Of a DNA stretch of 64,000 bases, positions 61,501 to 64,000 are shown piece by piece. The position numbers and the translations under genes were made by a program. Position 1 is the first letter of the stretch; the number at the start of each line of letters is the position of its first letter. Source of the stretch: Mixophyes australis (Eukaryota > Chordata > Amphibia > Anura > Limnodynastidae); the NCBI GenBank assembly GCA_036250195.1, contig JAVHZZ010000003.1, positions 345,776,875-345,840,874 of the forward strand, in the 5' to 3' direction. The notes below the pieces were generated by a model, which worked only from the letters and a program-made list of their open reading frames with translations, was not told the origin of the DNA and searched no databases.

Positions 61501-62815
61501 TGTAACGCCCCCTAGTGGCGTTTTAGTAAACCATGTACCCCAGTGAATACAGGAGGGGTCATCTTGGGGGCGAGTTAGGTGTTTCTTGTTGCTATGTTCA
61601 CAACCCAGCACAGCTTTTGAGAGACTAAGTCAGAAGAAGGGCTGTCAGTGAGGGGGTTTGGTGAAGATTAAGGAGAGAAATTGCTGGGAAAATGAGACAG
61701 CCAGAGACACAAGGCAGGTGGGTTGATGTGAAAGCTGAGGACCTTGGGCAGTGGAGGTGGGTGTCACAGGGTCCCCCAGCATTGCCCAGGAATGGGTGAG
61801 TGACGGCCGCCATCTAGATACAAACACTACTGTCCCGTAAGTAAGAATGTGGGAGCCCCATAAGGGGAAGGACCCCAAAAGAGAAAGTGGGGTAGCTGTA
61901 TGCAGCACTGTGGCTGCATATACAGAGGGGAGGAGTCCTTAATCCCAGAGAGGGGGAGAACCACATATCACTAAAGAGAACCCCAACAGACAGGGGGAAA
62001 TTTTGCAAGAAAGAGACCCTGGGTAGCTACAATGGGATGTATAGATGATGTGTTAGAGCTTGAGGGGCTGAGAGTACTCAGAGTGAAGTGTCAGACCCAG
62101 GAGCTGAGAGTACACAAAGTGAAGTGTTAGAGCCCAAAAAGGAAATCATCACCGCAGAGGAGGGGTGAGCTGCAGTTGAGAGTTACACTGCGTGTGTCAG
62201 AACTGCATTGAGAAGCTGCCTGTCTGTTAGCATCCATGTGAGTGCCCCGGCAGAGAAGGGGGAACTGCAGTAAAGTATGGAGTGCTTGGGTGTAAGAGAC
62301 GTGTGAACTATGTTATATTATATCTAGGTAACATTAAGAACTGTGCAGGAGGAGTAAGGAGCTGTATATATTTCTGTATTGCTGCAACCATTATTGTGCT
62401 GGAGGAAGAGGAGTGTAAATAAAGAGTTCAGTTTGTGATAGAGATGGTCTGGCGCCCAAATTATTGTGACTTTTATTGCACTGCACCAATGACATCACCT
62501 GTGTCCCACTACACACGGCCGTAACTAGGGCTGTGCGACAGGGGCGACCGCCCAGGGCGCAACGCTAAAGGGGGGCGCAAGTTAGGAATATTTTAGATTT
62601 ATTTCGTTAAAATTGAGGGCTAGGGGTGCAGCATTTGTCTTTCTCGCCCCAGGCACTAGAATTCTAAGTTACGGCTCTGCCACTACATACAACGAAACAC
62701 CTGCATGTGCAGGGACCCCCCTGGTCATTTACACCCTCAGCTAGCTAGGGCTTGAGAAGGGGGTACATTGTGAAACCTTTGCACACTTCACTACATACAG
62801 TGACAGGGGGTTACA
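61501..62815 (+). mobile_element. candidate solo LTR with nested hAT MITE
   Basis: Begins TGTAACGCCCCC and ends GGGGGTTACA, the TG..CA termini of an LTR, with TATA on both sides as a possible 4-bp duplication. A TATA-like TTATATTATA lies near 62310 and AATAAA near 62418, followed by a GT-rich stretch, in the order expected for U3-R-U5. No internal retroviral or retrotransposon genes adjoin it. Without the nested MITE it is about 1.14 kb. The TATA flank lies in AT-rich DNA and is weak support. Confidence 0.6.
62514..62679. mobile_element. hAT-type MITE (family 'GTAACTAGG') inside the LTR, 8-bp TSD
   Basis: Termini GGCCGTAACTAGGG and CTAAGTTACGGCTCTG. Exact CCACTACA at 62506-62513 and 62680-62687. 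Confidence 0.9.
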
Positions 62816-63205
62816 TATATAAATATAAAATAGGGGGAAAAAGTTTTTAAAAACGTCTTAAGCGACTCCATCACAACTGAGGCCTATGGCCACTCTGCCT
62901 CTGCTTACTGCATTATCTATGACCTTCTCTCTGATGTCACACTGTCACTGTCTCCTGCTCTTCACATATTACCCTCACCCCATCCTCAGGCACCAACTCC
63001 CAGCTCTCCCTGTCCTTAGATCACCTTAGCTAGTGCTGCATTTAGTCCAACTCAAAGTCCAACCCATTCTTTCATGCAGTAGACTCCAATAGCCCAGAGG
63101 TGCTTCTCCAAACCCACCCCCCTCACTGATCCTACTCTAAATCTGCTCCTATTGTGTGCTACTCACTGTACATGTACTATATTATCTCTATTACCTATGT
63201 GATTC

Positions 63206-63239
<34 letters not shown>

Positions 63240-64000
63240 TGTGAACCCAATTTGTCTATGTACATACAGTGTGACTACCACCTGAGTTGTGTACTATGTG
63301 AGTGCCCATGTGCAGTATTATGTAATGTTTGACCACTATATATTTGTTATACATTGTGTTTTTTTGCTATGAAAGTGCGTACATATTTTGCAGTTGATAT
63401 ATTTTGCAGTGGAAGTGAATGCGCGTAATACAGAATGTGCCATATTATTCATCACCCTCACCATCACATTCATTTCCAAACAAAAACCCCCAACAGCCTG
63501 ACTGCACTATATATTTTCTTAAGTACACACATCTACACACATTGATACACATTATACAAACATCATATGCAAAAAAAAAAAGCAATAACTAAAATCACCC
63601 ACATGAGTACATAGTAAATACACATACTTCCATGTATATGCACACTGTGACACGAGAACCCTTCCAATGATGCACACGACAACTTCTTTTAACTTACTTT
63701 TTAATTGTCAGGAAGGCAAAGTAGGTCACAACACAAAACTCCACACACTTTCTTGCAACCTTGATGCTAAGTTAACGCAGACCATCTCCCTAGACACTGT
63801 CCAATTTGTTTGATATTGGTCACACTGCATAATGAATAACTCAGGCTTAAATACTTTACACTCCTCCCCCAGCCATAGTTTCCTGGTCTTTATAGAGGAG
63901 TTCTCTTCAGGTGCTCTGTTAGATTAGTCTCACTGCAGACACACTCTGCCAGCTGCTGCTAGTTGTGCAAAAAAGATACCTTTATACCACTTCAAAATAT
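62816..64000. other. intergenic, with a (TA)n run
   Basis: A TA run lies at about 63210-63236. Between 62870 and 63130 is pyrimidine-rich DNA that may be LINE-derived. No gene recognised. Confidence 0.45.

Noticed and set aside
1..64000. CRISPR arrays, bacterial operons, phage or prophage genes
   Set aside because: The window is a vertebrate nuclear locus with introns; regular repeats here are eukaryotic satellites and MITEs.

Overview
This window is vertebrate nuclear DNA, most likely from a frog (Anura). Evidence: widely spaced exons with GT..AG introns, no bacterial-style gene packing, and many high-copy palindromic MITEs, tRNA-derived SINEs and microsatellites of a kind I associate with anuran genomes. 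The species cannot be read from the sequence.

One gene dominates. It lies on the + strand from 793 to 47060 and its 5' end is outside the window. I rebuilt 20 exons by hand; every reading frame and splice phase agrees, and together they give 1728 residues plus a stop. The product is a large type I membrane glycoprotein of the mucin-4 (MUC4) class. Its order is 14 calcium-binding EGF domains, NIDO, AMOP, VWD, a cadherin-like stretch, four EGF-type modules, a SEA-like module, one more cbEGF, a transmembrane helix and a tail of about 47 residues. NIDO-AMOP-VWD-EGF-TM is the MUC4 order. The cbEGF array in front of NIDO is extra compared with human MUC4, and all 14 domains sit in one 1713-bp exon. 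A signal peptide, any mucin-type Ser/Thr region and the promoter would lie upstream. The 3' UTR has polyadenylation signals at 47561 and 47713.

Layout: 1-792 is upstream intron with tandem repeats. 793-2505 is the giant EGF exon. 3469-7607 encodes NIDO and AMOP. 12224-18108 encodes VWD. 19733-30235 encodes the cadherin-like and EGF modules. 36535-39232 holds a 21-bp microexon and the SEA-like exons. 41767-47060 encodes the last EGF, TM and tail. 47061-64000 is UTR, then repeat-rich intergenic DNA with no convincing further gene.

The introns and flank hold several kinds of repeat: at least eight hAT-type MITEs with exact 8-bp target duplications; eleven copies of a palindromic MITE with TTA/TAA-like target sites; six copies of a tRNA-headed SINE; a 1.9-kb fold-back element; a TATC array and a 12-mer minisatellite, both with higher-order repeats; a candidate solo LTR with a nested MITE; and three apparently identical 394-bp tandem units bounded by a 14-bp direct repeat and an inverted partial copy. 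That last element resembles Penelope-like or retrozyme-like insertions and is the strongest candidate here for something undescribed.
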